Shown here: positions 48,692 to 58,188 of the stretch, piece by piece
Layout of the letters: every line of letters begins with the position of its first letter
How positions within the stretch are numbered: position 1 is the first letter of the stretch
From: Roseovarius litorisediminis
Lineage (GTDB): Bacteria > Pseudomonadota > Alphaproteobacteria > Rhodobacterales > Rhodobacteraceae
Length of the DNA: 64,000 bases
Assembly: GCF_900172295.1 (NCBI RefSeq)
Contig: NZ_FWFL01000001.1
Location: forward strand, 434,001-498,000
Reading direction: 5' to 3'
The notes under the pieces: generated by a model
Database searches by the model: none
What the model was told of the DNA's origin: nothing
The model's input: only the letters and a program-made list of their open reading frames with translations
Translations under genes and position numbers: made by a program

Positions 48692-49621
48692 TCATGCCGT
48701 TTTTACAAACGCCTCGACATTTTGCTGCACTGTCCGGATCTCTGCTTCCAGCCGCTTGCAAAATGCCTGCGACAGACGCGATTGCGGGCTGTGTGCGGGT
48801 GTCAGGATCGACACCGAACTGCCAATCCTGGGCCGGAACCGCCGGAACACCAGCCCGGTGTCGCCTCTGTCCAGATTGCTTTGCGCCGTGATCAGATCGC
48901 AGATCATGTAACACAGCCCCGCCTCGACCAGTTTCAGCCCAGGCAGGAAGGTCTGCAATTCAAACCGCCAGCGATAGGCACAGTTCATCTCCTCAAAGGC
49001 GGCGCGCGTTTGCACATGCGTCTGATGCTCCTCGAACAACATCGCCAGATCCGCGCCGCGCAACGTCTCGGGGGTTATAAGCTCGTGGTCCGCCAGCTTG
49101 TCGTCCCGCGGCATCGCGCAGAGGCATTCCAGATCAAAGTCCTGTTGCCCGATGGAGGACCGCGCCTTTGGCGTTTCCGCGAACCCCACATCAAACTGCT
49201 GAGACGCAATCAGATCCTCAATCACCCCCGATGATCGCATCATCAGCGATGCATCCACCCCCGGCTTGTCCCTCAGAAACTCCGTCAGCACCCGGGGCGT
49301 AAAAAACCCCGACGCCGCCGGATGGCTGGCAATCCGCAATTTGCCCTTTTCCAGCCGCGCAATCCCCCCCAGCGTGCGTTTGGTCTGTTCAAGGCGTGCC
49401 AGAATATCTTCACATTCTTCCAGAAAATACCGCGCTTCGGGGGTCGGTGTCAGCTTGCCATGTTCGCGCAGAAACAATGCAAATCCCAGCTCTGCCTCAA
49501 GCCCCGCCACCATGGAACTTACCGCTGGTTGCGTGCGTCCCAGCACCCTTGCCGCCTGACTGATTGACCCCGCGCGTATCACCTCGCGAAAGGTATTAAG
49601 TTGCCGAAACGACAGGTTCAT
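48692..49621 (-). CDS. LysR-family transcriptional regulator
   Basis: A 309-residue regulator with an N-terminal winged helix (LSFRQLNTFREVIRAGSISQAARVLGRTQPAVSSMVAGLE) and a periplasmic-binding-like effector domain. It diverges from the TRAP transporter genes across 111 bp and probably controls them. The ATG at 49621 gives the usual MNLSFRQL start; two codons upstream is an alternative. The downstream amide cluster on the same strand could be a second target. Confidence 0.88.
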   Translation of the reverse strand: MNLSFRQLNTFREVIRAGSISQAARVLGRTQPAVSSMVAGLEAELGFALFLREHGKLTPTPEARYFLEECEDILARLEQTKRTLGGIARLEKGKLRIASHPAASGFFTPRVLTEFLRDKPGVDASLMMRSSGVIEDLIASQQFDVGFAETPKARSSIGQQDFDLECLCAMPRDDKLADHELITPETLRGADLAMLFEEHQTHVQTRAAFEEMNCAYRWRFELQTFLPGLKLVEAGLCYMICDLITAQSNLDRGDTGLVFRRFRPRIGSSVSILTPAHSPQSRLSQAFCKRLEAEIRTVQQNVEAFVKTA

Positions 49622-49640
49622 GACCACCCCATAAAGAAAC

Positions 49641-49672
49641 TTGATGGAATCAACTATTTTTCCAATTTGATT
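49641..49672. promoter_or_regulatory. Candidate LysR operator in the divergent promoter
   Basis: TTGAT-GGA-ATCAA (49641-49653) is a palindrome, and a further TTGATT occurs at 49667-49672, giving an AATCAA...TTGATT repeat. It lies between LysR and the TRAP genes, where LysR-type regulators normally bind. Spacing is not the textbook T-N11-A. Confidence 0.4.
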
Positions 49673-49732
49673 TTATACCGGGTGAGACGTCAAGCTAAAC
49701 CAGCGCGACCGAAACGAGTCGCCGGGGGATAA

Positions 49733-50203
49733 ATGGACAACTTTACCAAATACCTGCTGACCGGACTGATCTGCGTTGTGGCCCTTGGCCAGTTCGTTCA
49801 GGTCATTACCCGGTACATTCTTCAGATCCCGGTCATGGGGCTTGAGGAAACGATGGCCTATCCAACGATCTGGCTTTATATTTTCGGGGCCGTCAATGCC
49901 TCGCGCGAAAACACCCACATACGCGCCAACGTTCTGGAAATCTTTCTTAAAACCGAACGCCAGCACACCATTCTGGCGATCCTGGGCGAGGTGATCAGCC
50001 TGATCGTCGGTATGTGGCTGCTGACATGGGCATGGGATTTCACCCGCTATGCCTGGCGCGTCTGGAAAGAAAGCCCGACGCTTTATATTCCGACCTTTTA
50101 TTCTGACGTGGCCCTTGTCGTCGGTCTGGCCCTGATGATGCTTTATACCGCTGGCCATCTTGTGCGCCACATCAACACCCTGCGTCACGGAGCGGCCCAA
50201 TGA
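49733..50203 (+). CDS. TRAP transporter small permease (DctQ family)
   Basis: A 156-residue inner-membrane protein with four predicted helices, the small subunit of a tripartite ATP-independent periplasmic transporter. MGLEETMAYPTIWLYIFGAVNASRENTHIRANVLE is the family signature. A GGGGG site precedes the ATG. It overlaps the large permease by 4 bp. Confidence 0.93.
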   Translation: MDNFTKYLLTGLICVVALGQFVQVITRYILQIPVMGLEETMAYPTIWLYIFGAVNASRENTHIRANVLEIFLKTERQHTILAILGEVISLIVGMWLLTWAWDFTRYAWRVWKESPTLYIPTFYSDVALVVGLALMMLYTAGHLVRHINTLRHGAAQ

Positions 50204-51498
50204 TTGAAATCGCGCTTCTGGCCATTGCCGTTCTGGTCATCACCCTGACCCTTGGCGTGCCGCTTCCCTACTGTTTTGGCGGAGCGCTGATGGTGATGTA
50301 TTTCCTGGGCGAGGTCACCATGAAGGGCATGGTGCTCTGGGGTGTGCAGCAACTGGGCAACCCGGTTCTGCTGGCCATTCCGCTGTTCGTGCTGGCAGGC
50401 ACCATCATGTCGGCCAGCGGCATCGCCGCCTCGTTGCTGAATTTCGTCAATGCCTTCATCGGCCATGTGCGTGGCGGCCTTGGCGTGGTAGCCGCCGTCA
50501 GCTGTGCCGTCATCGGTGCGATCTCGGGCTCGGGGCTTACCGGTATTGCCGCCATCGGCCCTTTGCTGATCCCGGAAATGGAAAAACGCGGCTACCCGCG
50601 CGAATACGCCACCGCGCTGATTGCCAACTCTTCCATCCTTGGCCTGCTGATCCCGCCCTCGGTCACGATGATCGTCTACGGCTGGGTCACCGACACCTCG
50701 ATCCTGGCCTGCTTTCTGGCCACGCTTGGCCCCGGCCTTCTGATCATGGTGAATTTCTCGCTGGTGAACCTGTGGATGAGCCGCAAGTTCCCCCTGATCC
50801 TTGATGACAAACCGTCATTCAGCCAACTGACGTCGGATATCGCGAAACGCGGTTTCAATGCCACCCCTGCCCTGTTGATGCCCATCATCATCCTTGGCGG
50901 CATCTACGGCGGCATCATGACCCCGACAGAGGCGGCGGCGATCTCGGTAATCTACGCGGTGCCCGTGGGCTTTTTCATCTACCGCGGCCTGACATGGGAC
51001 ACTTTCCTTGAAGCCGGCAAAGAGGCCGCAACGGCTGTCGGCGCGATCATGTTCATGATTCTTTTCTCAATGATCCTTTCCCAGATGTTCGTGTACGAAT
51101 CGATCCCGCAGAAAATGGTCAGCTCGATCTTTGCCATCACCGAAAACAAGGTGCTGCTGCTGATCCTTATCAACATCCTGCTGTTTCTGGTGGGCATGGT
51201 CGTCAATGACGTGACCGCCATCATCCTGATTGCCCCGCTGCTGCTGCCGCTGATGCAGGCCATCGGTGTCAGCCCGGTACAGTTTGCGGCCATCATGGGC
51301 GTCAACACCGCGATGGGCGGGGTAACCCCCCCCTATGCCTCGATCCTGTATCTGGGTGCCCGTATCGGCAACGTGAAAGTCACCAAGGTTATCAAGCCCG
51401 CCATGATCCTGATCATCACCGGCTATGTACCCGTCGTCTTTCTGACCTCTCTCTGGCCCGATCTGTCGCTCTATCTGCCGCGCCTGTTCGGGTACTGA
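50200..51498 (+). CDS. TRAP transporter large permease (DctM family)
   Basis: A 432-residue membrane protein with about 12 helices, the Na+- or H+-coupled transport subunit. It shows IPLFVLAGTIMSASGIA, GAISGSGLTGIAAIGPLLIPEM, NSSILGLLIPPSVTMIVYG and AIMGVNTAMGGVTPPYASILY. It lies between the small permease and the binding protein, in the usual Q-M-P order. Confidence 0.94.
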   Translation: MIEIALLAIAVLVITLTLGVPLPYCFGGALMVMYFLGEVTMKGMVLWGVQQLGNPVLLAIPLFVLAGTIMSASGIAASLLNFVNAFIGHVRGGLGVVAAVSCAVIGAISGSGLTGIAAIGPLLIPEMEKRGYPREYATALIANSSILGLLIPPSVTMIVYGWVTDTSILACFLATLGPGLLIMVNFSLVNLWMSRKFPLILDDKPSFSQLTSDIAKRGFNATPALLMPIIILGGIYGGIMTPTEAAAISVIYAVPVGFFIYRGLTWDTFLEAGKEAATAVGAIMFMILFSMILSQMFVYESIPQKMVSSIFAITENKVLLLILINILLFLVGMVVNDVTAIILIAPLLLPLMQAIGVSPVQFAAIMGVNTAMGGVTPPYASILYLGARIGNVKVTKVIKPAMILIITGYVPVVFLTSLWPDLSLYLPRLFGY

Positions 51499-51533
51499 TA
51501 ACAACTGAAAACCAACCTTAGGAGGAACCACAA

Positions 51534-52523
51534 ATGAAACACCTACTGATCGGCACCGCCACCGCCGCCCTGATGGCCCTAGGCAGCATCGCCTCGGCCG
51601 CTGACTTCAAGATGAGCCACGTACGCCCGCAGGATGCCACCATCGACGTCGAACTGCGCGCCTTCTCGGCCAAGGTGGCCGAGGCCACAGGCGGTGATGT
51701 CAATATCAACATCTTCCCCGCCTCCGCCCTTGGCGATTACACCACGGTGCAGGAACGCATCAGCGTTGGCGCCATTGAAATGGCAACTCAGCCCGCCGCC
51801 ACCGGCGCCGACCGCCAAATGCAGATCAGTTCTTTCCCGTTCCTTGCATCGAACTGGGCTGAAGCCCGGAAAATTTATGGCCCCGGTGGCGTTGTACGCG
51901 AGGTCATGGCAGGCCTTTACGCCAAGCAGGACATCACCATGCTGGCCGCCTACCCGGTCTATTTCGGGGGCATCTCGCTGAATACCGATCCGGTCCACCC
52001 CGGCGATCCGTCGCCCAACGGCATCAAGGTTCGCGTACCCGGCATCAAATCCTTCCAACTGACCGGCGAAGCTTTGGGTTACATCCCCTCGCCCATCCCG
52101 TTCTCTGAAGCATTCACCGCCATCCAGACCGGCGTGGTTGACGGCGTGATCGGTTCGGGCGCCGAAGGCTACTACGCCTCGTTCCGCGACGTGACCAAAA
52201 CCTATATCCCCGCCAACACCCATTTCGAGGTCTGGTACATGATCATCTCGAACGAGGCGATGGCAGGGCTGGACGCCGACGATCAGGCCGCCCTCAAAGC
52301 AGCAGCCGAAGAGTTTGAAGCCACCCGCTGGACCGTCGCCGAGGCGGATCAGGGCAAGAACGAACAAAAGCTGGCGGATGAACTGGGCACCAATGTCGTT
52401 CAGCTCAGCGATGCCGAACTGTCTGCCATGGCCGCCAAGGTCCGCGCCGATGTCTGGCCGCAGGTTCTGGAAGACGTGGGCGTGGAATGGGGTCAGGCGA
52501 TCCTCGACAAAGTCGCCGAATAA
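51534..52523 (+). CDS. TRAP transporter solute-binding protein (DctP family)
   Basis: A 329-residue periplasmic binding protein with a signal peptide cut near residue 22 (ALGSIASA). The family Arg that binds the ligand carboxylate is Arg167 in NGIKVRVPG, so the solute is probably a carboxylate, perhaps an amino-acid-like one given the oxidases downstream. AGGAGG stands 8 bp before the ATG. The downstream FAD enzyme begins 100 bp later. Confidence 0.93.
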   Translation: MKHLLIGTATAALMALGSIASAADFKMSHVRPQDATIDVELRAFSAKVAEATGGDVNINIFPASALGDYTTVQERISVGAIEMATQPAATGADRQMQISSFPFLASNWAEARKIYGPGGVVREVMAGLYAKQDITMLAAYPVYFGGISLNTDPVHPGDPSPNGIKVRVPGIKSFQLTGEALGYIPSPIPFSEAFTAIQTGVVDGVIGSGAEGYYASFRDVTKTYIPANTHFEVWYMIISNEAMAGLDADDQAALKAAAEEFEATRWTVAEADQGKNEQKLADELGTNVVQLSDAELSAMAAKVRADVWPQVLEDVGVEWGQAILDKVAE

Positions 52524-52623
52524 GTCCGGTTTCGTAGGAAATCCGTACAGACCTTACAAAATCCGGGGTGGCGCGCGCCGCCACTCCGCACCTTCCTGCA
52601 ACCCTGTGCCAAAGGATAAAGTC

Positions 52624-53721
52624 GTGGACGCTGACTATGCAATCATCGGTGGCGGTGTTGTCGGCCTGAGCGTGGCCTGGGGCCTGTTGAAAAAGGGCCG
52701 CAGCGTTGTCGTGCTGGATGGTGATGACGGATCGTTCCGTGCCAGCCGGGGCAATTTCGGGCTTGTCTGGGTGCAATCAAAAGGCATGAAACAACCCCGC
52801 TATGCGCAGTGGTCCCAAACCTCTGCTGCCGCCTGGAAAGAGTTTTCTGACGAACTGAGCGATGCCACCGGGCATGATGTCGGGCTGGAACAAAACGGTG
52901 GCTATGACCTTCATTTTACAGAAGAATCCCTTGCCGAAACTGTCACCCAGTACGAAGGGCTGAAGGCCAAGCTGGGGGGCAACTATCCCTACGAAGTGCT
53001 GGGCCACAACGCCCTGAAAAAGGAAGAGCCCGCCATCGGCCCCTCGGTCGTAGGTGCAATTCTTCATCATCAGGACGGCCACGCCAACCCGTTGCGCCTG
53101 TTGAAATCGCTGGCTGCAGACGTGCGCCGGTTGGGCGGCAAGGTTCTGAACGGGAAAACTGTCATTGATGTTTCTAAAAACAACGATTTCACAGTAACTT
53201 GCAGCGATAACTTCACCTTGAACGCGTCCAGGGTCGTGCTGTCTGCGGGCCTTGGTGCAATGACACTCGGCCCCAAACTTGGCTTCATCGCTCCGATCCG
53301 CGCCCAACGCGGGCAAGTGCTGGTTACTGAAAAACTGCCCAAAATGATCAACCGCCCCTCGCTCATCGCGCGCCAGGTTGACGAAGGCGGTATCCAGATC
53401 GGCGCCACAAACGAAGAGGTCGGCCTTGACGACCACGTCACCCAGAAAGGCCTTAGCGGGCTGGCCGCCGAAGCGGTTACCGCGTTCCCTGCACTGGCCC
53501 ATGCACAGCTGGTGCGCAGCTGGGGTGCGCTACGTATTCTGTCGCCAGATGGCCTTCCTATCTATCAGGAAAGCAAAACAATGTCAGGGGCTTATCTGGT
53601 GACCTGTCATAGCGGCATCACACTTGCCGCAGCACACGCGCGGTTCCTGCCAGACTGGCTGGAAGGCACTGAGAAGGCGCCGGATCTGGAGGTGTTCAGT
53701 GAACAACGTTTCGCCGTTTAA
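52624..53721 (+). CDS. FAD-dependent oxidoreductase (DAO/SoxB-like subunit)
   Basis: A ~365-residue flavoprotein of the D-amino acid oxidase/sarcosine oxidase fold. The FAD-binding motif IIGGGVVGLSVAWGLLKKG is at the N-terminus, and the family end IYQESKTMSGAYLVTCHSGITLAAA is present. The GTG at 52624 has AAGGA upstream. It is the catalytic subunit of a three-gene set similar to hydrogen cyanide synthase, opine oxidase and D-hydroxyproline dehydrogenase. The substrate is unknown, but imino or N-alkyl amino acids are likely. Confidence 0.88.
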   Translation: MDADYAIIGGGVVGLSVAWGLLKKGRSVVVLDGDDGSFRASRGNFGLVWVQSKGMKQPRYAQWSQTSAAAWKEFSDELSDATGHDVGLEQNGGYDLHFTEESLAETVTQYEGLKAKLGGNYPYEVLGHNALKKEEPAIGPSVVGAILHHQDGHANPLRLLKSLAADVRRLGGKVLNGKTVIDVSKNNDFTVTCSDNFTLNASRVVLSAGLGAMTLGPKLGFIAPIRAQRGQVLVTEKLPKMINRPSLIARQVDEGGIQIGATNEEVGLDDHVTQKGLSGLAAEAVTAFPALAHAQLVRSWGALRILSPDGLPIYQESKTMSGAYLVTCHSGITLAAAHARFLPDWLEGTEKAPDLEVFSEQRFAV

Positions 53722-54013
53722 AGCCCTTGAAAAGACTCCCGCACTGGCCACAGTCCGTTTTGGCGACCGGGTTTTACAGCTGCCAGAAGGTGCCAATCTT
53801 GCCGCTGCTCTGCTGGCCGCCGGCATCACCACTTTCCGCCAGACACCGGTCTCGGGCGCCCCGCGCGCGCCATTCTGCATGATGGGGGCCTGTTTCGATT
53901 GTCTGGTTGAGATTGACGGCATCACACGTCAGGCCTGCATGCTCGAAGTCACCGACGGGCTTGTCCTGCACCCGGCGCACCTGCCCCGCGAGGTCACAAA
54001 TGCAACAGATTGA
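53699..54013 (+). CDS. (2Fe-2S) ferredoxin-like subunit of the amino-acid/opine dehydrogenase
   Basis: A 104-residue subunit with a plant-type [2Fe-2S] motif: Cys60, Cys65 and Cys68 in FCMMGACFDC, and Cys80. It corresponds to the small subunit of sarcosine/opine oxidases (HcnA, OoxA-type N-terminal). GTG at 53699 is preceded by GGAGG; it overlaps the FAD gene before it by 23 bp and the next by 14 bp. Electrons from substrate probably pass through this cluster. Confidence 0.88.
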   Translation: MNNVSPFKALEKTPALATVRFGDRVLQLPEGANLAAALLAAGITTFRQTPVSGAPRAPFCMMGACFDCLVEIDGITRQACMLEVTDGLVLHPAHLPREVTNATD

Positions 54014-55394
54014 CCTGATCATCATCGGTGCCGGTCCTGCCGGCATGGCCGCAGCACAAACCGCTGCAGACAATGGGCTTTCTGTCTGCCTTCTGGATGA
54101 ACAACCCCGTCCGGGCGGCCAGATCTACCGCGATGTCGACCGTGTTGCACCCCTGCGCGGCGATATTCTGGGCAAGGACTATACCGAAGGCCGGTCCCTG
54201 ACATCCGCTCTCATGCATCCACAGATCACCCGTATCCCCGGCGCCACCGTCTGGGCCATCGAAGAAGGCTCCCAGGTGGCCTATACCGCAAACGGACGCG
54301 CGGCAATGATCGGGGCCAAACGCATCCTTCTGGCGACCGGCGCGCTGGAACGCCCCATGCCCCTGCCCGGCTGGACCCTGCCGGGTGTGATGACCGCAGG
54401 CGCCGGACAGATTTTGCTGAAGCAATCCGGCGTTCTTGCCAACAGCGCTGTACTGGCAGGCTCAGGCCCCCTGCTCTATCTAATCGCTGCCCAGATGGTA
54501 CGCGCGGGCACCCCGCCGCTGGCGATGGTCGAGACCCAGACCCGCCATGATACCTTCAGCGCCATGCGTCATATCGCCGGCGCGCTTCGCGGCTGGCGCT
54601 ATCTGCTCAAGGGGCTTGGCATGTTGGGGGAACTGAAACGTGCCGGCGTCCCGCGCTACACCGGCGCCACGGATATTGCCATCCTGGGTGACACTGCCGC
54701 CACGGGCATCTGCTTTACCAGCGGTGGCAAGTCCCACCAGATCAACTGTGACACTGTTTTCCTGCACCATGGGGTCGTGCCCAACACACAGGCCGCACGG
54801 TCAATCGACATTGCGCATCACTGGAACAACCAGCAGCAGTGCTTTGTCCCGGACATTGATCATTGGGGACAGACCAACGTCGACACCGTTTACATCGCAG
54901 GCGACGGGGCCGCCATTGGCGGCGCCAAGGTGGCCGCACTGGCCGGTCGACTGTCTGCGCTCAAGATCGCCTCGGACCTTGATGCACTCAAAGCTGACGA
55001 TCGTGACCGGCAAGCCGCCCCGCTGCGCCGCGCCATCTCGCATGAACTGGCGGCCCGCCCCTTTCTGGACGCGGCCTATCCGCCCTGTGCACAAGCGCTT
55101 GATCCGTCTGATAAAACCCTGATCTGCCGTTGCGAAGAAGTGACCGCAGGCGACATTCGTGGCTATGCCAAGATCGGCTGCCTCGGTCCCAACCAGACAA
55201 AGGCCTTTGGCCGCGCAGGTATGGGCCCCTGTCAGGGCCGATACTGCGGGCTGAGCGTGACCGCGTTGCTGGCCAAAGCCAACAATCGCTCACCGGAGGA
55301 AACCGGTTATTACCGCATCCGGCCACCGCTCAAACCGGTGACACTGGGGGAACTGGCCGCCATGCAAGATGTGACAAAGAGCGCAGCGGAATAA
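54000..55394 (+). CDS. NAD(P)/FAD oxidoreductase with C-terminal BFD-like Fe-S domain
   Basis: A 464-residue flavoprotein, the third subunit of the set. The FAD motif is IIGAGPAGMAAAQTAADNG and a second Rossmann segment is AVLAGSGPLLY. The C-terminal domain binds Fe-S through Cys376 and Cys378 (LICRCEEVT) and Cys411 and Cys416 (GPCQGRYCG), like bacterioferritin-associated ferredoxin. It would accept electrons for the respiratory chain. It overlaps the ferredoxin subunit gene by 14 bp. Confidence 0.88.
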   Translation: MQQIDLIIIGAGPAGMAAAQTAADNGLSVCLLDEQPRPGGQIYRDVDRVAPLRGDILGKDYTEGRSLTSALMHPQITRIPGATVWAIEEGSQVAYTANGRAAMIGAKRILLATGALERPMPLPGWTLPGVMTAGAGQILLKQSGVLANSAVLAGSGPLLYLIAAQMVRAGTPPLAMVETQTRHDTFSAMRHIAGALRGWRYLLKGLGMLGELKRAGVPRYTGATDIAILGDTAATGICFTSGGKSHQINCDTVFLHHGVVPNTQAARSIDIAHHWNNQQQCFVPDIDHWGQTNVDTVYIAGDGAAIGGAKVAALAGRLSALKIASDLDALKADDRDRQAAPLRRAISHELAARPFLDAAYPPCAQALDPSDKTLICRCEEVTAGDIRGYAKIGCLGPNQTKAFGRAGMGPCQGRYCGLSVTALLAKANNRSPEETGYYRIRPPLKPVTLGELAAMQDVTKSAAE

Positions 55395-55478
55395 CGCCTG
55401 CAGCACGCCACGTCAGTCTGGACAGTACAACCCCTGGGTTTAAGGTATTCCAAAAGTACCACTGAACCGGAGCTTTCC

Positions 55479-55937
55479 ATGCAACTGACCGTTAACGGCA
55501 CAGCCTATCAGGTCGATGTCGAACTCGATATGCCGCTTCTTTGGGTCCTGCGGGATGAGCTGGGCATAACCGGCCCCAAATATGGTTGCGGCATCGCGCA
55601 ATGCGGCGCCTGCACCGTGCATGTGGAGGGAATGCCCGTACGATCCTGTCAACTGCCCATCGGTGATCTGGAAGGTGAGGTAACTACGATCGAAGGACTG
55701 GGAACGCCCGATGCGTTGCATGCAGTACAGCAGGCCTGGATCGACCATCAGGTCGCGCAATGTGGCTATTGCCAGTCGGGTCAGATCATGGCCGCAGCCG
55801 CCTTTCTTGACCTGAACCCGGACCCCTCCGATCAGGATATCGACCGCGCCCTATCGGCCAACCTTTGTCGCTGCGGCACCTATCCCCGGATCCGCGCTGC
55901 GGTTAAAACCGCCGCTGCCAGTTTGAAAGGGGCCTAG
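55479..55937 (+). CDS. Molybdenum hydroxylase [2Fe-2S] subunit (IorA-like)
   Basis: A 152-residue subunit with two [2Fe-2S] clusters: Cys37, Cys42, Cys45 and Cys57 (plant type), and Cys95, Cys98, Cys130 and Cys132 (LCRCGTYPR). It matches the small subunit of isoquinoline 1-oxidoreductase and related aldehyde oxidoreductases. It passes electrons from the molybdenum subunit to the cytochrome downstream. It starts 84 bp after the dehydrogenase set and 3 bp before the large subunit. Confidence 0.92.
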   Translation: MQLTVNGTAYQVDVELDMPLLWVLRDELGITGPKYGCGIAQCGACTVHVEGMPVRSCQLPIGDLEGEVTTIEGLGTPDALHAVQQAWIDHQVAQCGYCQSGQIMAAAAFLDLNPDPSDQDIDRALSANLCRCGTYPRIRAAVKTAAASLKGA

Positions 55938-55940
55938 GGT

Positions 55941-58178
55941 ATGGGGCGCCTTAAAACCATTGCCCGCAGGACTTTTCTGATCGGGTCTGCCGCCATCGTA
56001 GGCGGTGTTGCCTTTGGCACGGTCATGTACAAGCGACCTGCCAAAAATCCGCTGCTGCAGGATCTTGGGCCGGGTGCAGCCGCAATCACGCCTTATGTTC
56101 TGATCACCCAGGAAGGCATCACCCTGATAACCCCCCGTGCCGACAAGGGTCAGGGCGCCTATTCGGTGCAGGCCGCCCTGATCGCCGAAGAACTGGATGT
56201 TGAACTGGATCAGATTACCGTCGATCCCGGCACGCCCAGCCCGGCCTATTACAACACAGCACTGGCCAATGACATGGCCCCGTTCAGGTCCACCGACGAC
56301 AGCATTATCGCAGAATTCACCCGCGCCGTGCTGGACGCGCCGGTCAAATTTCTGGGCATACAGATCACTGGCGGTTCAACCACTGTTCCTGACAGCTATG
56401 AAAAACTGCGGATGGCAGGGGCCGTTGCCCGCGAAACCCTCAAAGCTGCAGCGGCCAAGGTTTCAAACCAACCGGTTGATCAATTGACCACGGCCAGGGG
56501 GGCGGTTCACCTGCCCGATGGTCGCATGCTGACATATATCGAACTGGCCGCCACGGCGGCAACGCTCAATCCGGTGACCGATATCACCCTACGTGACCCA
56601 CAAGACTGGCGTCTGATCGGCAAGCCGATGCAGCGCATTGATATCGCGGCGAAATCCACGGGCACACAGGCCTACGGTATCGACATCAGAATGCCCGATA
56701 TGCTGCATGCTGCAGTCACACTCAACCCGCGCCGCGGGTCGGTGAACAGCTATGATGCGACAACGGCCGAAACCATGCGCGGCGTTCGAAAGGTTGTCCC
56801 GGTCACCGGCGGTATCGGCGTGATTGCCGACAACACCTGGCGCGCCATGCAGGCAGCCAAAGCCATCTCCGTCGACTGGGGGGCCGCCCCCTATCCGGCA
56901 GATATGGACGCCCACTGGAAGTCCCTGACGGACAGTTTCACCGACGATCAACTCGACAGCCAATACCGCAACGACGGCGATATTGCAGGTGCGCTGGGCA
57001 ATGCCGAACCGGTCAGCGCCGAATACCGAGCGCCCTATCTGGCCCACGCCCCGCTTGAGCCGATCAATGCCACCGTTCTGGTGACTGACGCCCGCGTCGA
57101 CATCTGGACCGGTACCCAGATACCGCGCTTCATACAGGCCAATATCAGCAAAATCACCGGTATCGATGCAGACAACATCCATGTGCATGTGCTGATGATG
57201 GGCGGCAGCTTTGGTCACCGACTGGAAGATATGGTTGTCCGACAGGCCACCGAACTGGCCATGACAGTTAAGGGCACACCCGTAAAACTGACCTACAGCC
57301 GCGAACAGGATTTCGCCCAGGATTTCACCCGCCAGATCGCCATGGCGCAGCTGCGGGGTACGTTGCGCAACGGTCAGGTCGACACATTTGACCTTGGCAT
57401 TGCCATGCCGTCCGTCATCGGCTCGCAAATGGGCCGACAGGGATTTCCCGCCGCCGGGCCCGACACCCAGATCGTGGCAGGTGCATGGGATCAGCCCTTT
57501 GCCATCCCCAACTACCGCATCACTGGCTATCGCGCGCCTGAACTGGCCCCGATCAGTTCTTGGCGGTCGGTCGGGGCCTCTACCAACGGGTTTTTCCATG
57601 ACTGCGCGCTGGACGAACTGATCCACGCGGCCGGGGCCGACCCGCTGGCCGAGCGTATCCGCCTGTGCAACCACGCCGCCTCGCGCACGGTTCTTGAGAC
57701 CGTCGGCGAGATGTCGAACTGGGGTAGCAAGCTGGATGAAAATCAGGGCCGCGGCGTGGCCTTTTGCCTGTCCTTCGGCGTGCCCTGCGCCGAGGTGATC
57801 GAGGTGACCGCAACACCCGCCGGCGTTCGAATTGACAAGGTCTTTGCCGTCGCCGACGTGGGCCGCATCATCGACCCGGTGAATTTCGAAGCTCAGGTCT
57901 CGGGCGGCATTGTTTTTGGTCTTGGCCACGCAATGAATTGCGAAATCACCTATGCGGACGGTGCAGCGCAGCAATCGAACTACCACCAATTCGAAGGCCT
58001 GCGCCTGTATCAATGCCCTGAAATCAAAGTGCGCGGCCTTGAAAACGGGCGCACAATTCGCGGCGTGGGCGAACCCGGGGTACCCCCCGCTGCTCCGGCA
58101 CTGGCGAATGCGATTTTTGCCGCCACCGGCCAACGCATCCGCGAAATGCCGTTCAATAAATACATCAAGTTCGTTTGA
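55941..58178 (+). CDS. Molybdenum hydroxylase large subunit, Tat-exported (IorB-like)
   Basis: A 745-residue molybdopterin-cytosine-dinucleotide enzyme of the xanthine dehydrogenase family, IorB branch. A twin-arginine signal (ARRTFLIGSAAIVGG) sends the folded enzyme to the periplasm. It has MMGGSFGHRLEDM, PISSWRSVGASTNGFFHDCALDEL and the active-site Glu in RGVGEPGVPPAAPALANAI. It hydroxylates a heterocycle or oxidises an aldehyde; the substrate is unknown. Maturation factors are not in this window. Confidence 0.92.
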   Translation: MGRLKTIARRTFLIGSAAIVGGVAFGTVMYKRPAKNPLLQDLGPGAAAITPYVLITQEGITLITPRADKGQGAYSVQAALIAEELDVELDQITVDPGTPSPAYYNTALANDMAPFRSTDDSIIAEFTRAVLDAPVKFLGIQITGGSTTVPDSYEKLRMAGAVARETLKAAAAKVSNQPVDQLTTARGAVHLPDGRMLTYIELAATAATLNPVTDITLRDPQDWRLIGKPMQRIDIAAKSTGTQAYGIDIRMPDMLHAAVTLNPRRGSVNSYDATTAETMRGVRKVVPVTGGIGVIADNTWRAMQAAKAISVDWGAAPYPADMDAHWKSLTDSFTDDQLDSQYRNDGDIAGALGNAEPVSAEYRAPYLAHAPLEPINATVLVTDARVDIWTGTQIPRFIQANISKITGIDADNIHVHVLMMGGSFGHRLEDMVVRQATELAMTVKGTPVKLTYSREQDFAQDFTRQIAMAQLRGTLRNGQVDTFDLGIAMPSVIGSQMGRQGFPAAGPDTQIVAGAWDQPFAIPNYRITGYRAPELAPISSWRSVGASTNGFFHDCALDELIHAAGADPLAERIRLCNHAASRTVLETVGEMSNWGSKLDENQGRGVAFCLSFGVPCAEVIEVTATPAGVRIDKVFAVADVGRIIDPVNFEAQVSGGIVFGLGHAMNCEITYADGAAQQSNYHQFEGLRLYQCPEIKVRGLENGRTIRGVGEPGVPPAAPALANAIFAATGQRIREMPFNKYIKFV

Positions 58179-58188
58179 AGGGTACGCC

